From NCBI GenBank assembly GCA_016647705.1, contig CM028328.1, positions 39,160,501-39,224,500 on the forward strand: DNA of 64,000 nt, given 5' to 3'. A program made the position numbers and the translations under genes. Below the pieces are notes generated by a model. That model was not told where the DNA came from. It did no database searches and saw only the letters and a program-made list of their open reading frames with translations. Origin of the DNA: Eucommia ulmoides. Taxonomy: Eukaryota > Streptophyta > Magnoliopsida > Garryales > Eucommiaceae. This document shows positions 22,970-34,690 of the stretch, in pieces (positions within the stretch are counted from its first letter, which is position 1; the number at the start of each line of letters is the position of its first letter).

Positions 22970-23345
22970 TCATGACCCCCAACCACAAGCCGGGGAATAC
23001 TTCTATTTGGTCTTACTTTCCCGAAGGACGTCTGCCTTCATTTTTCATCAGCCCGTGACATGAACCGGGGTACATTTCACCAGGTTCAACTTCATGAAAA
23101 GTCTACATTTATATACTATAACCCCAGTATAAACTGGGGCATATTTTACAAGATTAGGCCTCCCCGAGACGAAGCCTATCTCCACTGCTCCCATCTTAGG
23201 TTGGGACATATTTCATCATCTCTCATCATCACCATACCTAGCCTTGGGCTAGGGCACGTTTTATCACAATTAATCACCCCCAGTCATGGACTAGGGCATA
23301 TTTCATATGTCATCACAATTTATCTCCAACCCAAGTTAAAGGCAC
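22970..23345 (+). repeat. Six degenerate copies around CTGGGGCATATTTCAT
   Basis: A CCCCAG..(A/T)GG..TGGGGCATATTTCA unit recurs with its GGGG(C/A)AT-like core at about 22995, 23067, 23136, 23202, 23252 and 23293. Spacing falls from 72 to 41 bases. One more copy occurs at 62640-62680 (ATGGGACATATTTCATT). Confidence 0.75.
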
Positions 23346-23952
23346 CTATTATCACCATCGTTTAGATCCTAGGCTTGGATTAAGACACCAGACTATGATT
23401 CGGTTTCTTTATAAAAACCATCTAAGCCTCTTTTGTGCTAAAGGTCAAGGCATATCTTGGGAATCCAATTCTCCGATAGAAACCTTATTCCCCACTAATT
23501 CTTAAATTATTTGAAAGTTCTTACCATTTCCTGCCTCAAAGAAGGTTGGGATGTCAAAACTACATTGACCTGATTCTTGGCATTGCTAGGATATGTAAGA
23601 AACCCCGAATGGGTCCGGTCTAAATTTAGGAAATATTTACAATCAACATGCTTCATCTTTATGCCATGACATATCCCTTCTAGGAAGGTCCGTTGATCCT
23701 TCTTAAAACCATATTCTTTACCCTTCGTGGTTGGAATTCACTTACAATGATTATTTGTCGTCCTTTATCCAATGGACAAGGACTTGTTTTTAGCTACATG
23801 TTTACTTTTCAATCTTTCGTCTAATGGATAAGGACCTGTTAGAACTACATCTGATATGATTTTTAGCTTGTTTGAGATGTGTAAAGAAACCCATAGTTTA
23901 GTTCCATCTAAACCTAGGAGATGTTGGAGTTCCAAAATTCCCCGTCCTTTTG

Positions 23953-24265
23953 CCACGACGAAATTGTTTACTTTACTTTAATGGTGAGAATTCCCAGGTA
24001 CGACGCCATTTGTCTCTTTACTGTACTTTAATGATGAGATCGGCCAGGTACGACGCCATTTGTCTATTTACTTTAATGGAAAGACTATCCAGGCATGACA
24101 CCATTCGCTTGTTTACTTTAGTTTATGGTGAGGTTGACCAAGTACAATACCATTTATCTGTCTACTTTACTTTAATGGTGAGAGCGGCCAGGTATGGCGC
24201 CAGTTGTTTGTTTAATTTTTTTTTATCTTAACAATAAGACCGGCCAGGTATGGTGCCATTTGTCT
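23953..24265 (+). repeat. Six copies of a 45-56 bp tandem unit
   Basis: CCAGGTACGACGCCATTTGT or a variant starts at 23994, 24044, 24089, 24138, 24188 and 24244, separated by TTTACTTTAATGGTGAGA. The array runs up to the edge of the next element's 5' LTR. Confidence 0.9.
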
Positions 24266-25190
24266 TTTTTATCTTAACCAAGAGATCCATTGTATGTTCC
24301 AGTCGGCCTAATAACAGGGACAATGGCTAAAAAATTCAAAGAGGCACTTAATGGGCTAATTCAAGAGATTTAGACTGAGTTTACAATAGTGAAGCCTATA
24401 TTAGGCCCAAATGATAACCAGGGCCTAATCCATCTCATCAAGGCGTGAACTTGAATGGCCTAGGGATGAGAGCCATGAATTTTCAACTCATTTATTTTAT
24501 TAATTAGTTTTTTAATTTTATTTTAGGTCATTTATTGACTGATTTATAAGACATTAATGCCAAGTAGTCTTTTCCTTTTTAAACTAGGAGTAGTTTGGAA
24601 GCTTCTTTGTTTCTTTGACTTTGTCTTCCACATTGCTAATAATTCTCCTAGATGGCAACGTATTTTGTTTTTTTTTTTTTCTTTTCTTTGACTTTGTTTT
24701 CCACGTTGCTAAGAATTCTCCTAGATAAGTGGTAGCCTATTTTGATTACTTTTTTTTTTTCTTTGACTTTGTCTTCCACATTGCTAGGATTTTCCTAGAT
24801 ATGTGGCAGCCTATTATGATAAAGTTATCTAGGGTTCTCTTGGCTGCCATTTTAATAGGCATTGTAGTCTTGAGAAAAATAACTCTAATATTGATTAATA
24901 TAATTGAGAATATTTTTCTCTTTAAGTTCTTTAGAGAACTTTTCTAACCTTATCAAGATTTCTTGTGGCATCCAACCTCCATATCTTTGGTTCGTGATTC
25001 TTTATAATCATTGGGTCAAGATAATTTGTTATACATTTGGTTCGCATTTCGTTCATAAATGTTGGGTCAAGGTAATCTATCCAAACTTTTGTATTTTTAT
25101 TTCATTATAAATCTAAGGTTAGTTCGATCATTCGCGAAGAAACCGTAATTTGGTTTTGGCTCTTACTAATCATTGGTGAGGCTCTCATCA
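24261..25190 (+). repeat. 5' LTR of the Ty3/gypsy element
   Basis: It matches 30363-31989 along its length: GAGGCACTTAATGGGCTAAT, CCAGGGCCTAATCCAT, GAGCCATGAATTTTCA, TTGGAAGCTTCTT and GGGTTCTCTTGGCTGCC occur in both. The first 90 codons' worth also encode the polyprotein tail. The start is uncertain by about 20 bases because it abuts a tandem repeat; the end is just before the primer site. Confidence 0.85.
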
Positions 25191-25192
25191 TT

Positions 25193-25204
25193 TGGTATCA
25201 GAGT
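25193..25204 (+). other. Primer binding site, initiator-tRNA-Met type
   Basis: TGGTATCAGAGT follows the 5' LTR end by two bases and is one base off the common plant TGGTATCAGAGC site. Confidence 0.8.
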
Positions 25205-25863
25205 AAGGTTCTAAATCATGTTTCATCTATCATTTTATTTTTCGTTAGTTGATATCTATTCATTCCTTTTTTTTTTCTTGACCGAATTATATCATCAAAT
25301 CTGGTCCGACTTTGTTTAAAGTATTGTGTGTTTTTCGTTCTAATCAAATCTAGTCAGATTTCGATAAAAAACGCGATGCATCTTTACCACTGGTTGAATC
25401 TCGTTTTTTTAAAAGTTGCTGATTTAAAAAAAATAAAAAATAGAAACGAAAAAAAAAAAACACAAACAAAAAACAGAATTTAAAAAAAAATAGAATCTGA
25501 AAAAGAAAATAAATAAATAAAAATTCTAGCAGCTATATTGAGATTTAAATTCTTCTTGTTCTATTCCATAAGCTTTTCTTTTGTGTTCTTCTTGTTCACT
25601 TTGCTTTTGTCCTAAATCTTATTCTAAGTTAATCAATTTGTCAAGTTTGGATTGTCATGAGAAATTTCTGATTGAGGTTGGTTAAATTCAATAAAGAGCT
25701 AAAAGAGTGAATTAAAGAGTGAAAAAATGTAAGAAAGTGTAAACTCATAAGAAGGTAAAAGTCGAATTTGAGGAAACACGACTGTAAGTGCCATCAATCT
25801 TGAAGGAAACATGTGAGGGAGTGTTTGTGAGGTTTACTAACTTTGTTTTGCAGGTTATTAAAC

Positions 25864-28800
25864 ATGTCCCAAGAAACAAATAAAGGCTCGTCTGATGAAA
25901 CACCGGAGGCGATAGACTTTAAACTCTTTTTCAAGTCCTTAAAGCAAAAGTTTGAATGGTTGAACTCGCGATTTGATGAAATGCATGAGCGACTAGACAA
26001 AGTCGAGTCTAGTTCACAAAGGGGGCTACCACTTAGAGCTCCTAATGTGCGACAAAGAAAAAGGAATCCACCTAGGTATGAATATGAAAATGATTATGGG
26101 GCTGACCTAGAAGAAGAGGATCGTGTCTCTAATGTAAGCTTAGGCAAATTTGGGTCTGGATATGGGAATAGAGGAGATCGTTATGGGGAGAATCTTGATA
26201 ATAACTTGGGAATCATCAAGGTGAACATTCCATCTTTCCAAGCTAAAAACGATCCTGAAGCTTATTTGGAGTGGGAGAAAAAAATGGAGTTGGTGTTTGA
26301 TTGCCACAACTACTCTGAGTTAAAGAAGGTGAAGTTGGCTGCCAAGAAATTCACCGATTATGCTATTAAATGGTGGATCAACTTACCTTAGGTAGGAGGA
26401 GGAATGGTGAAATACTTATCGCGATATGGGAAGAGATGAAAGCTACTATGAGAAGACAATTCATTCCAAGTCACTACTATAGAAACTTGTTCCAAAAATT
26501 GCAAAGTTTTACACAAGGTTCAAAGAGTGTGGAATATTACTACAAAGAGATAGAGATAGCCATGATTTGAGCCAATGTGGAAGAGGACCGAGAAGCAACT
26601 ATGGCTAGGTTTCTAATCAGGCTAAATCGTGACATTACAAATGTGTTAGAGTTGTAGCATTATGTTGAGTTAAATGACATGGTGAACATGGCCATTAAAG
26701 TGGAGAAACAATTGAAACGTAAGGATTCCACACAAGTTAGACAGCAATCGAGTTCTTCTTCTCGGAAACCAAATTGGAGCAAGAGGGATGAGAAGTCTAA
26801 TTTTCAACCCACGGCCTAACCTTCCAAAATTCACAAAACTGGAGGTACACCGAACCAAGGTAAAACCAATTTTCAACCTTCTACAAATAGAAAAATTAAA
26901 TGCTTTAAGTGTTTGGGAATAGGTCATATTACATCCCAATGTCCAAACAAGAGAGTGATGATTATGAGAGATGGTGGAGGTATTAAGACCGAAGATGAGA
27001 CAGATGATAATTCGATGCCACCTTTGGAGGATGCACGTGATGTTGAATGCCTGGTTGATGGAAAACTTCCGATTGCAAAAAGAGCTCTTAGTGCACGAGT
27101 TAAAGAAGATGGGATGAGACATCGAAAGAACATGTTTCATACTAGATGCATGTTAATGATAAGGTATGTAGCATGATTATTGATGAGGGGAGTAGTATAA
27201 ATGTGGCTAGCACTAGTTTGGCAGAGAAGTTGAATTTGCCAACTTTAAAACATCTTAGGCCATATAAGTTACAATGGTTGAATGATTGTGAAGAAATTAA
27301 AGTGAATAAGCAGGTGCTTGTATTGTTCTCAATTGGAAGGTATAAAGACGAGGTATTGTGTGATGCGGTGCCAATACACGCGGAACATATTCTGTTGGGA
27401 AGATCATGGCAATTTGATCGATAAGTAACTCATGATGGTTATACCAATAAATACTCCTTTGTACTTAATAAGAAGTCAATTACTCTTGTGTTATTAATGC
27501 CAAGACAAGTGTATGATGATCAATTGAGGTTAAAAAGAGAGAGTGACAAGAAAAAAAAGAGTGAGAGAAAAAAAAAAAAGTGAGAGAGAAAAATTCAAAA
27601 AATGAGGAAAAAGAAGAGAGGAAACAAATTAGTTTTTATGCGAGAGAGTGAGATTAAAAAAATATTGTTTTCAAACCAACCTTTGATTGTACTTTTGTAC
27701 AAAGAGATTTGCTTTACCACTAATGATCGTAACCCCTCTCTGCCTAGTGTTGTTGTTTATCTTTTACAAGATTTTGATGATGTGTTTCCTAAAGAAGGGC
27801 CTAATGGTTTGCCACCAATAAGGGGAATTGAGCATCAAATAGATTTCGTACCCGGAGTATCCATTCCAAACAAACCTGCATATAGGAACAATCCCAAGGA
27901 AGCAAAGGAGCTTCAAAGGTAGGTTAGTGTGCTTACAGAGAAGGGGTATGTACGTAAAAGTATGAGTCTTTGTGCGGTTCCTATATTGCTTGTACCTAAG
28001 AAATATGGTATGTGGAGAATGTGTGTGGATTATCGCGCCATCAACAATATCACGGTAAAGTATCGACATCCCATTCGTAGATTAGATGATATGCTTGATG
28101 AATTGCATGGTTCTTGTGTGTTTACTAAAATTGATCTTAAAAGTGGTTATCATCAAATTAGGTTGAGGGAAGGTGATGAGTGGAAAACCGCATTCAAAAT
28201 AAAATATGACTTATATGAGTGGTTAGTTAACCAACGCACCTAGTACATTCATGAGATAAATGAACCATGTTTTGAGTGTTTTTATTGAGAAATTTGTGAT
28301 TATATACTTTGATGACATTCTGATTTATAACAAAAACCTAGATGAACATGTTGAACATTTAAAACTTGTTTTAGATGTTTTGAGAAAAGAAATGTTGTTT
28401 GCTAACGTCAAAAGATGTACCTTTTTCACGGATAAACTTGTATTTCTTGATTTTGTTGTTAGTACTAAGGGAATTGAGGTAGATGAAGCAAAGGTTAAGG
28501 CAATCATAGAGTGGCCGAAACCTACAAGTGTAGGACAGGTAAGAAGCTTCCATGGGTTGGCTAGCTTTATAGAAGGTTTGTGAAAAAAATTTGTAGCTTA
28601 GCCGCACCTTTAATTGAAGTTATCAAAAAGAATGTGGGTTTTAAGTAGGATAATGAGCAAGAATATACATTTGATTTTATTAAGGAAAGATTGATTAATA
28701 CACCTTTACTTGTTTTACCTAACTTCACAAAAACTTTTAAGATTGAATGTTGTGATTCAGGAATAGGTATTGGAGCTATTCTAATGCAAGAAGGGCATCT

Positions 28801-30548
28801 CCTTGCCAACTTTATTGAAAAACTAAGTAGGACAGTCTTGAATTACCCTACATATGACAAATAGATGTATGCATTGATTAAGGCATTGGAGACTTGACAT
28901 CACTATCTTTGGCCAAAAGAATTTGTGATTCACATGGATTATGAATCTTTGAAAGATTTGAAGGGTCAACAAAAGCTGAACAAGAGACATTCCAACTGGA
29001 TGGAATTTATTGAAACGTTTCCTTATGTGATCAAGTATAAACAAGGTAAGGAAAATGTTGTGGCAGATGCTTTATCTCGAAGGTATGTCTTACTTTCTAC
29101 CATAGATGCAAAATTGCTTGGTTTTGAATACATTAAGGATTTTTTTATTGATGATTCTGATTTTGGTAATGTATTTAATGCATATAAGAAAGTGGTGTTT
29201 GGAAAGTTCTTTAGGCATAATGGTTTTTTGTTTAAAGAAAATAAATTGTGTGTGCCTAAATGTTCATTGCAGAACTTGCTTGTTAGATAAGCTCATGGGG
29301 GGTGGTTTAATGGGGCATTTTGGCAAATCTAAGACTTTATATATTTTTCATGAACACTTCTTTTGGCCTCATATGAAACGTGAAGTGGAGAGAATTTGTG
29401 ACAAGTGTATTGTTTGTAGGCAAGTTAAGTCTAGGGTTAAGTCTAATGGTTTGTATACTCCTTTGCCTATACCTAATGAACCTTGGATTAATATTTCTAT
29501 GAATTTTGTGTTAGGTTTACCTAGGTCAAAAAGAGGTGGAGATTCTCTATATGTGGTTGTAGATAGGTTTTCTAAGATGGCTCATTTTATTCCATGTCAT
29601 AAAATCGATGATGTATCACATGTTCCATATTTGTTCTTCAAGGAAATAGTTAGGTTGCATAGCATGCCTAAGACTATTGTTTAGGATAGAGATGCTAAGT
29701 TCTTAAGCTATTCTTGGAAAACTTTGTGGGATAATCTCGGAACTAAACCTTTATTTTCTACTATTTGTCACCCACAAACTGATGGTTAAACCGAAGTAGT
29801 TAATATGACTTTATCTACTTTATTGCGTGCTATAATACAAAAGAATTTGAAAATATGGGAAGATTGTTTGCCGTATGTAGAGTTTGAATATAATAGGAGT
29901 GTGCATTCTATAAGTTTTTATCGTTTTAAATTGTGTATGGTTTTAATCCATTGACTCCTTTGGATTTAATTCCTTTACCTATGCATGAGTATGTCAACTT
30001 AGATGGGAAGAAGAAGACTGATTTTGTTAAGCAGATTCACGAAAAGGCCCGACAAAATATTGAGATAAGAACTGAGCAATATGCCAAGCAAGCTAATAAG
30101 GGGCGCAAGAAGGTTGTATTGAACCTAGTGATTGGGTTTGGTTGCATATGAGGAAGGAACAGTTTTTCCAACGAAGGCGTTCTAAGTTACTTCCAAGGGG
30201 AGATGACCATTTTCAAGTGATAGAACGGATCAATGACAACGCTTACAAGTTGGACCTTCCAAGTGAGTTTAATGTAAGTGTTATTTTTAATATGACTGAC
30301 TTATCTCCCCTTGGTGTAGGTAAAGATTTGAGGACAAATTATTTTCAAGAGGGATGGAAAGATGAGAATATATTAACTGCACTAAGAGATCCATTGCATA
30401 TTCTAGTTGTCTAATAACAAAGACAAGGGCTAAAAGATTCAAAGAGGCACTTAATGGGCTAATTCAAGAGATTTGGACTGAGTTTATAATGGTGAAGCCC
30501 AAATTAGGCCTAAAGGATAACCAGGGCCTAATCCATTTCATCAAGGTA
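25864..30548 (+). pseudogene. Ty3/gypsy gag-pol polyprotein, broken
   Basis: The ATG at 25864 opens gag (to 26391, then a shifted frame), with the WWINLP and RRQFIPSHYY blocks. A CCHC knuckle, CFKCLGIGHITSQC, lies at 26900-26943. Protease follows at 27173 but its catalytic D-(S/T/G)-G reads DEG. RT (27929-28583) has [30 protein letters not shown] and YFDD (28305-28316), yet the codons for MPFGL between EWLV and TNAPSTF are deleted near 28226. RNase H and integrase (29100-30300) show [32 protein letters not shown] and HPQTDG; the first integrase aspartate is N (ISMNF). More than ten stops or shifts are present. Confidence 0.9.
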
Positions 30549-31011
30549 AGCGAATAGGCTTAGGCGTGAATTTGAATGGGCCTAGGGATAAGAGCCATGA
30601 ATTTTCAGCTCATTTATTTTATTAATTAGTCTTTTAATTTTATTTTAGGTTATTTATTGACTGATTTTTAAGGCATTAATGTTAAGTAGTCTTTTCCTTT
30701 TTAAATAAGGAGCAGTTTGGAAGCTTCTTTATTTCTTTGATTTTGTCTTCCACATTGCTAAGAATTCTCTGAGATATGTGGCAACCTTTTTCATTTCTTT
30801 GACTTTGTTTTCCACATTTCTAGGAATTTCCCTAGATATATGATAGCCTATTTTGATTATTTTATTTATTTGACTTTATCTTCCACATTGCTAGGGATTC
30901 TCCTAAATATGTGGTAACCTATTTTGATAAAGTTATCTAGGGTTCTCTTGGCTGCCTATTTAAGAGGCATTGTAGCGTTGAGAAAATAAACTTTGATATT
31001 GATTAATATAA

Positions 31012-31703
31012 GGGAAAATTGGTAAAAAGTCCTCTTTTTTTTTTCTTTTTTTTTTTTTAAGTCTAATTAGTGAAAAGTCCTTTTGTGTTATTAGGTTTTG
31101 ATTTAGTCCTTTAAGTTAGATTTCACTTGTGTTTTAGTTCTGCATTGCAAGAATTGTAGGGATATTGCAGGGATTGTAAAGAGCCTTTTAGTAAGTACAT
31201 TCGATTTTTTAGTGAATTCTGTTACATGTGACTAATGTTATTTATAATTTCATAATTGTTACTTTTCACACATATTTGGGCATTTTTAGTTATATATACT
31301 TATATAATATTAGTTATATGTTACAATTATATATATAATATTTTATGACGTTACTGAAAAAATATCAAATTTTTTAATTACATATCAGAGACATGTAATT
31401 AAAAAGTTACATATTATTAAAACATGTAACTGAAAAATATCAAATTTTTTGTTATATATCGAGACATGTAACTAAAAAGTTACATATTATTGGAATATGT
31501 AACTGAAGAAAAAAAAAATTAGTTACCTGTAACTAATACAGTAATATTATACAGAAAGTAATTACATGTAATTAGCGCGTGGCTATCACGTGAGTAAGGC
31601 TTCCACCTTTTTAAAACAGATGAGACTAAATCAAATTTTTTTACCGCATGTAGGACTTTTGACCAATTAGAGTTTAAATAGAGGATCTCCCACCAATTGT
31701 CCC
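31012..31703 (+). mobile_element. MULE-like MITE, 692 bp, with 9-bp target duplication
   Basis: The ends are GGGAAAATTGGTAAAAAGTC and, inverted, GGGACAATTGGTGGGAGATC. The 9-mer TTAATATAA stands on both sides (31003-31011 and 31704-31712), and the uninterrupted 5' LTR has it once. A 9-bp duplication and GGG-type ends fit Mutator-like elements. There is no transposase. Inside, a 74-bp segment is repeated twice in tandem (31358-31506) around ACATGTAACT and AAAAAGTTACATATTATT. Confidence 0.88.
31358..31506. repeat. Tandem 74-bp duplication inside the MITE
   Basis: AAAATATCAAATTTTTT starts both copies and AAAAAGTTACATATTATT lies in both, 74 bases apart, with a handful of differences. Confidence 0.8.
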
Positions 31704-32071
31704 TTAATATAATTAAGAGGATTTTTCTCTTTAAGTTCTTCAAAGAACTTTTATGAACTTATCAAGATTTTTTGTAACGTTCAACCTCTATATCTTTGGT
31801 TTGTGATTCTTTATTCAAGATCGTTTCTTATACATTTGATTCACGTTACGTTCATAAACGTTGGGTCAAGATAATCTATCTAAACTTTCGTATTTTTATT
31901 TCGTTATAAATCTGAGTTTAGTTCGACCATTCGTGAAGAAACCTTAATTTGGTTTTGGGTCTCGCTAATCCATAGTGAGGTTTGTTTCACCTACCCCCCA
32001 TTCCGAGTAAATGGAGGAAAAAGCGCGGTCCTCTCCAAAAACATTTTGCCTTTATAGCCATGATTGGGACT

Positions 32072-32190
32072 GGCATTATATAATAACTAAGTTGAGTCCC
32101 CGAATTGGCATTATACATTTACTAAGTCGAGTCCCCAGACTGGCAATATACATATACTAAGTCGAGTCCCCGGACTAGCATTACACATAT
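32072..32190 (+). repeat. 35-bp tandem repeat, about 3.5 copies
   Basis: GGCATTATACATTTACTAAG plus TCGAGTCCCCAGACT starts at 32072, 32107, 32142 and 32177, exactly 35 bases apart. Confidence 0.92.
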
Positions 32191-32207
32191 ATATCTATAC
32201 TTGTATA

Positions 32208-32264
<57 letters not shown>
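32208..32264. repeat. (TA)n microsatellite
   Basis: About 28 uninterrupted TA steps. Confidence 0.95.
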
Positions 32265-32266
<2 letters not shown>

Positions 32267-33680
32267 TCTTTTCTTATGTTCTCTTCTTATAAAAAAAAAT
32301 CAAAAGAAAAAAAAATCAGAAAATAAAAAAGAAAATAAAAGTTTTGCCTAAACTAAAAGTTGTAAAGGGAGAATTTTCTATACCTCATTTTTAAGTTCTC
32401 CATCTTGAGAGAAACTATAAATGAGGGTAAAGGAAGTTTCTTTCTCCAATTAGTTTTAGTTAAGGTTATTATGACAAAAAATACATGTATAAATTTGTTT
32501 ACTTAAAAAAATAAAAATAAAAAAAATCTCTTTGTTTTTCTTCCAAAACATTGAAACTTTCAAAAAGAAATGTTCTCATTTTTTTTTCCATAAAAGGTCT
32601 TTCCTTAAAACAAAGTTTTTCAAAAGAAATATTTGTTTCATCCAAGAAAACCGAAAAATGATTTTTTGCAGTTTCGTAAATTTTTTGTTTCTCAAAAATT
32701 TCTTCTTCGTAAGAAGACCAATTTTTTTTTCTAAAAAAATATTTTTTTTTTGAAAAACTAAAAGTGTTTTTTCTTAGAAATCTTTTTTCTTCCATTTGTT
32801 TTAAAATAATTTTTTTTTTCATAAGAAAACAAAACTCTTTTTTTCTACTTAAAATGTTTTTATTCACCAATAAAAATTCTTTATCAAAATTTTCATCAGA
32901 AGAAAAACAAACTCTTGTTTTTCCCAAAAAAATATATTTTCCAAAACCTCAAATGTTTTTTTTAAATTAATAATTTTTTCTTTTATTGTTTATCATTTTT
33001 CTTCATTAATAAAAAAAACAAAAAATATTTCCGTACTCTCTAATTTTTCTTCTTGAATAAAGGCAACCTCTCCTCCATAAATAAAAAAAAATCTTGTATT
33101 GATGGAAAGTTTTTTATTTTTTAAAATTTATTTCTTTTTCTTTTTGATACATAAGTTTTTGCCATTATAACTTGAACTAAAATGAAAAATCTTCCCCCCA
33201 CGGGATCAAACTTTTCAATTCTTCCACAATTGAAAGGAGGTTTAAAAGGGTAACATTTTGCATTTTGTTTTACTTGTTTATTTAACTTGCTTATTTTTTT
33301 GCATGTGTTAATTAGTTTACTTCATTTGCATGGCTCAATAAAAAGAATAAGGAAAAAAATGTTTATCGACAAAATAAAACAAAACTTGGACTTAATTTAA
33401 TTTAAAATACTTAAACACCGGGTACCGTATTTGAATGTTTGAATGGGTGTCTTGGGGTGCTTAACACCTTCCTCGAGTATAACCGACCCTCGAACTTAAA
33501 GAATAACCTGGTTAAGACATTTTGAGTCAAATTTTGGGTCATTTCAAAAAGTTTTCTTTCTTTATTTTATTTTGTTTTTCTTTAAAACCCAGTGACGTAG
33601 CACACCTTTTCAAAACAAATGCTAGGTGACAACTCCAAAATTTCATAGAAGTCGGCTCAAGTAAAATTGTTCAAAACTGA

Positions 33681-34139
33681 CGCTAAGAAAAACCCCTTGA
33701 ACTTGTTTTCTTAAAATGTTTTTTTTTCTTCAAAATATAAGTTTATCCAAAAGCATTTTCAAAACTATAAGTTTGTTTTCAAAAATGAATGGGATTATGA
33801 ATATAACACCGGCACTTTGTTGGTGTTGTCATTCGCGAACAATCCAAGGCGTGTTAGTCAATCGAGAGGCAAAGGTGATGGCAGGAGCAATGAATGTCGT
33901 TCGCAAGGGGAAGACCCATTGTCTTGTTGGCGTCTTGTCACGTTGTCTAGAGACCAGATTTGGTTTGGTTTTTAGATGTTTTTTTGAAACGTCTAGATCA
34001 GGTATGGTTTTCGGATTTAGAGTTTTTTCTTTTTCTTTAATGTTTAAATATGTAAACCAAATCTAGGTTTTTTTTTTTCTTTTCTAACCAGATATGTTAT
34101 TTATTTATTTATTGCAATCATCATGTATTATATAATTCA
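33681..34139. other. No recognisable feature
   Basis: T-rich intergenic DNA. A 116-codon frame (33716-34066) has no family resemblance I can see. Confidence 0.5.
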
Positions 34140-34690
34140 TGTGGTCGTAGTGAATATTCATTGTTGATTTTTTTCATTATTTATTGTCGTGACGGCAATA
34201 GTTGTAATGATAGAGAATATTTGTTATGATGATAGTAGTGATAACAAATATTTGATGTAATAATCATGATAATAGTGAATATTTATTGTGGTGGTGGCGG
34301 TGATAGTAATTTTTACAATGATTGTAGTGGTAATGGTGAATTTTTACTACGCTAATAGTGGTGATTGGGAATAGTTGCTTTGCTGATGGCAATAACAAGC
34401 ACGTTTGTGGTAATGGTGATAGTAAATATTTATTTTGGTGATGACGGTGATGGTTGTGAATATTTGTTGTAGTAGTAGCAATGGTGATAACAAATATTTG
34501 TTGTGATAGTGACAATGGTGATAACAAATATTTGTTATAATAATGACAGTGATAAAAATATTTACTTGTGGTAATGACGATGGTGATAGTATATATTTGT
34601 TGTGAATGTGCTGGTGGTGATGGTAAATATATATTGTGGAGGTGATAACGAATATTTATAGTAATTAAAATGAAATAGTTACTATTTTTT
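34140..34690 (+). repeat. Decayed minisatellite, 30-36 bp unit, GGTGATAGTGAATATTTGTT
   Basis: The AATATTTGTT core recurs at roughly 34152, 34206, 34247, 34277, 34426, 34458, 34494, 34527, 34557, 34593, 34627 and 34651, joined by GTGGTGATGACGGTGATGG. The copies are strongly diverged. It lies about 0.5 kb beyond the stop codon of the TLC gene. Confidence 0.75.

Larger units (their letters stand above)
22740..24280 (+). repeat. Tat-element 3' LTR, 5' part (interrupted by another element)
   Basis: The block after the purine tract shares sequence with 62330-62690: AAGAAGGCAAGT versus GTAGGAAGGCAAGTTTG, and the TGGGACATATTTCAT repeat. It holds two tandem repeats (22995-23340 and 23953-24265). It is cut at about 24261-24280 by the Ty3/gypsy element and appears to resume after 31989. 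Confidence 0.55.
24261..31989 (+). mobile_element. Complete but inactive Ty3/gypsy (chromovirus-like) retrotransposon
   Basis: It has a 5' LTR (about 24261-25190), primer site, gag-pol (25864-30548) and a 3' LTR (about 30363-31989). The LTRs are about 930 and 926 bp once the MITE in the 3' copy is set aside. RT and integrase motifs fit plant chromoviruses. The absence of a normal chromodomain and the polyprotein end lying inside the LTR point to the CRM group, but I cannot fix the lineage by eye. No matching 5-bp target duplication was found. It sits in the Tat LTR, so it is younger than that element. Confidence 0.85.
30363..31989 (+). repeat. 3' LTR of the Ty3/gypsy element, with MITE insertion
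   Basis: It pairs with 24261-25190. Unlike the 5' copy it is split after GATTAATATAA by the element at 31012-31703. The end is at about 31989 (GAGGTTTGTTTCA), aligning with GAGGCTCTCATCA before the primer site in the 5' copy. Confidence 0.85.
31990..33680 (+). repeat. Probable 3' part of the interrupted Tat LTR
   Basis: It opens with a 35-bp tandem repeat (32072-32190) and a TA run. After an A/T-biased stretch (32500-33000) it reaches GGGGTGCTTAACACCTTCCT, ACCGACCCTCGAAC and AGGTGACAACTCC (33450-33640), words that stand at the LTR end and primer region of Tat/Ogre elements. This would complete the LTR begun at 22740. The join across the nested element is an inference. Confidence 0.5.

Noticed and set aside
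23950-24231. A 93-codon frame with repeated RYDAICLF-like words
   Set aside because: It is the 50-bp tandem array in translation.
32499-32970. A 142-codon Lys/Phe-rich minus-strand frame and its plus-strand mirror
   Set aside because: A/T-biased low-complexity sequence in a Tat LTR region; no family resemblance.
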